Part shown: in pieces, positions 6,282-6,286 of the stretch | Position numbering within the stretch: the first letter of the stretch is position 1 | Layout of the letters: each line of letters opens with the position of its first letter | Source: Verrucomicrobiota bacterium | GTDB taxonomy: Bacteria > Verrucomicrobiota > Verrucomicrobiia > Opitutales > Opitutaceae | Direction: 5' to 3' | Assembly: GCA_023447015.1 (NCBI GenBank) | Contig: JAEXPG010000133.1 | Coordinates: 1-6,286 of the forward strand | DNA: 6,286 bases | Notes under the pieces: model-generated | Told to the model about the DNA's origin: nothing | The model's input: the letters and a program-made list of their open reading frames with translations, nothing else | Database searches by the model: none | Program-made: the position numbers and the translations under genes

Positions 6282-6286
6282 AAACC
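6267..6286. other. Homopolymer tail at right edge, probable contig-end artefact
   Basis: The window ends in 13 consecutive C, then 5 A, then CC, just after a 6-base G run at 6255-6260. It lies where ilvB should encode the conserved GGG segment that precedes the Gly-Ala of the central domain, so some Gly codons here are expected. A pure 13-base run followed by an A run, however, looks like low-quality or miscalled sequence at a read or contig end. Neither base count nor frame should be trusted here. Confidence 0.65.

Noticed and set aside
1..6286. Mobile element, CRISPR array, tRNA/rRNA, phage or defence genes
   Set aside because: No repeat array, transposase, integrase, RNA-gene pattern or unexplained gene was seen. 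All but about 133 bases plus short junctions are taken up by recognised enzyme genes.

Overview
This window is a very GC-rich piece of bacterial chromosome holding housekeeping biosynthesis genes. Coding density is high: the only real gap between genes is about 130 bases. GC-rich third codon positions produce long meaningless reading frames on the opposite strand and in shifted frames. The taxon cannot be fixed from the sequence alone. A GC-rich Gram-negative, such as a proteobacterium or an Opitutus-like verrucomicrobium, would fit, but this is a guess. Both ends cut through genes, and the right end looks like a poor-quality contig edge.

Layout, left to right: the plus strand carries the C-terminal three quarters or so of a GT-B fold, family 4-like glycosyltransferase (2-889). 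It converges on, and overlaps by 41 bases, a minus-strand gene run that fills the rest. Read in its direction of transcription (right to left) the run is ilvB (partial, acetohydroxyacid synthase catalytic subunit), ilvN (its regulatory subunit), a 133-base spacer, folP (dihydropteroate synthase), folB (dihydroneopterin aldolase), folK (HMDHP pyrophosphokinase) and pabBC (aminodeoxychorismate synthase component I fused to aminodeoxychorismate lyase).

The four fol/pab genes are packed with a 4-base overlap, a 10-base (or 4-base) overlap and a 3-base gap, so they are very probably co-transcribed and partly translationally coupled. Together they cover both branches leading to dihydropteroate. PabBC supplies p-aminobenzoate from chorismate. 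FolB and FolK supply the activated pterin. FolP joins the two. Not seen here are folE, folC, folA and the glutamine amidotransferase pabA. The ilvB-ilvN pair (8-base overlap) makes the first common enzyme of branched-chain amino acid synthesis. Its sequence resembles E. coli isozyme I, including Gln in place of the usual active-site Trp.

I found no mobile element, CRISPR array, RNA gene, phage gene or defence system, and no convincing sign of an undescribed system. The points worth a second look are modest: the AHAS I-type substitution, the pabB-pabC fusion, a variant loop 2 in FolP, the convergent overlap, a possible alternative RNA pairing before folP, and the homopolymer at the right edge.
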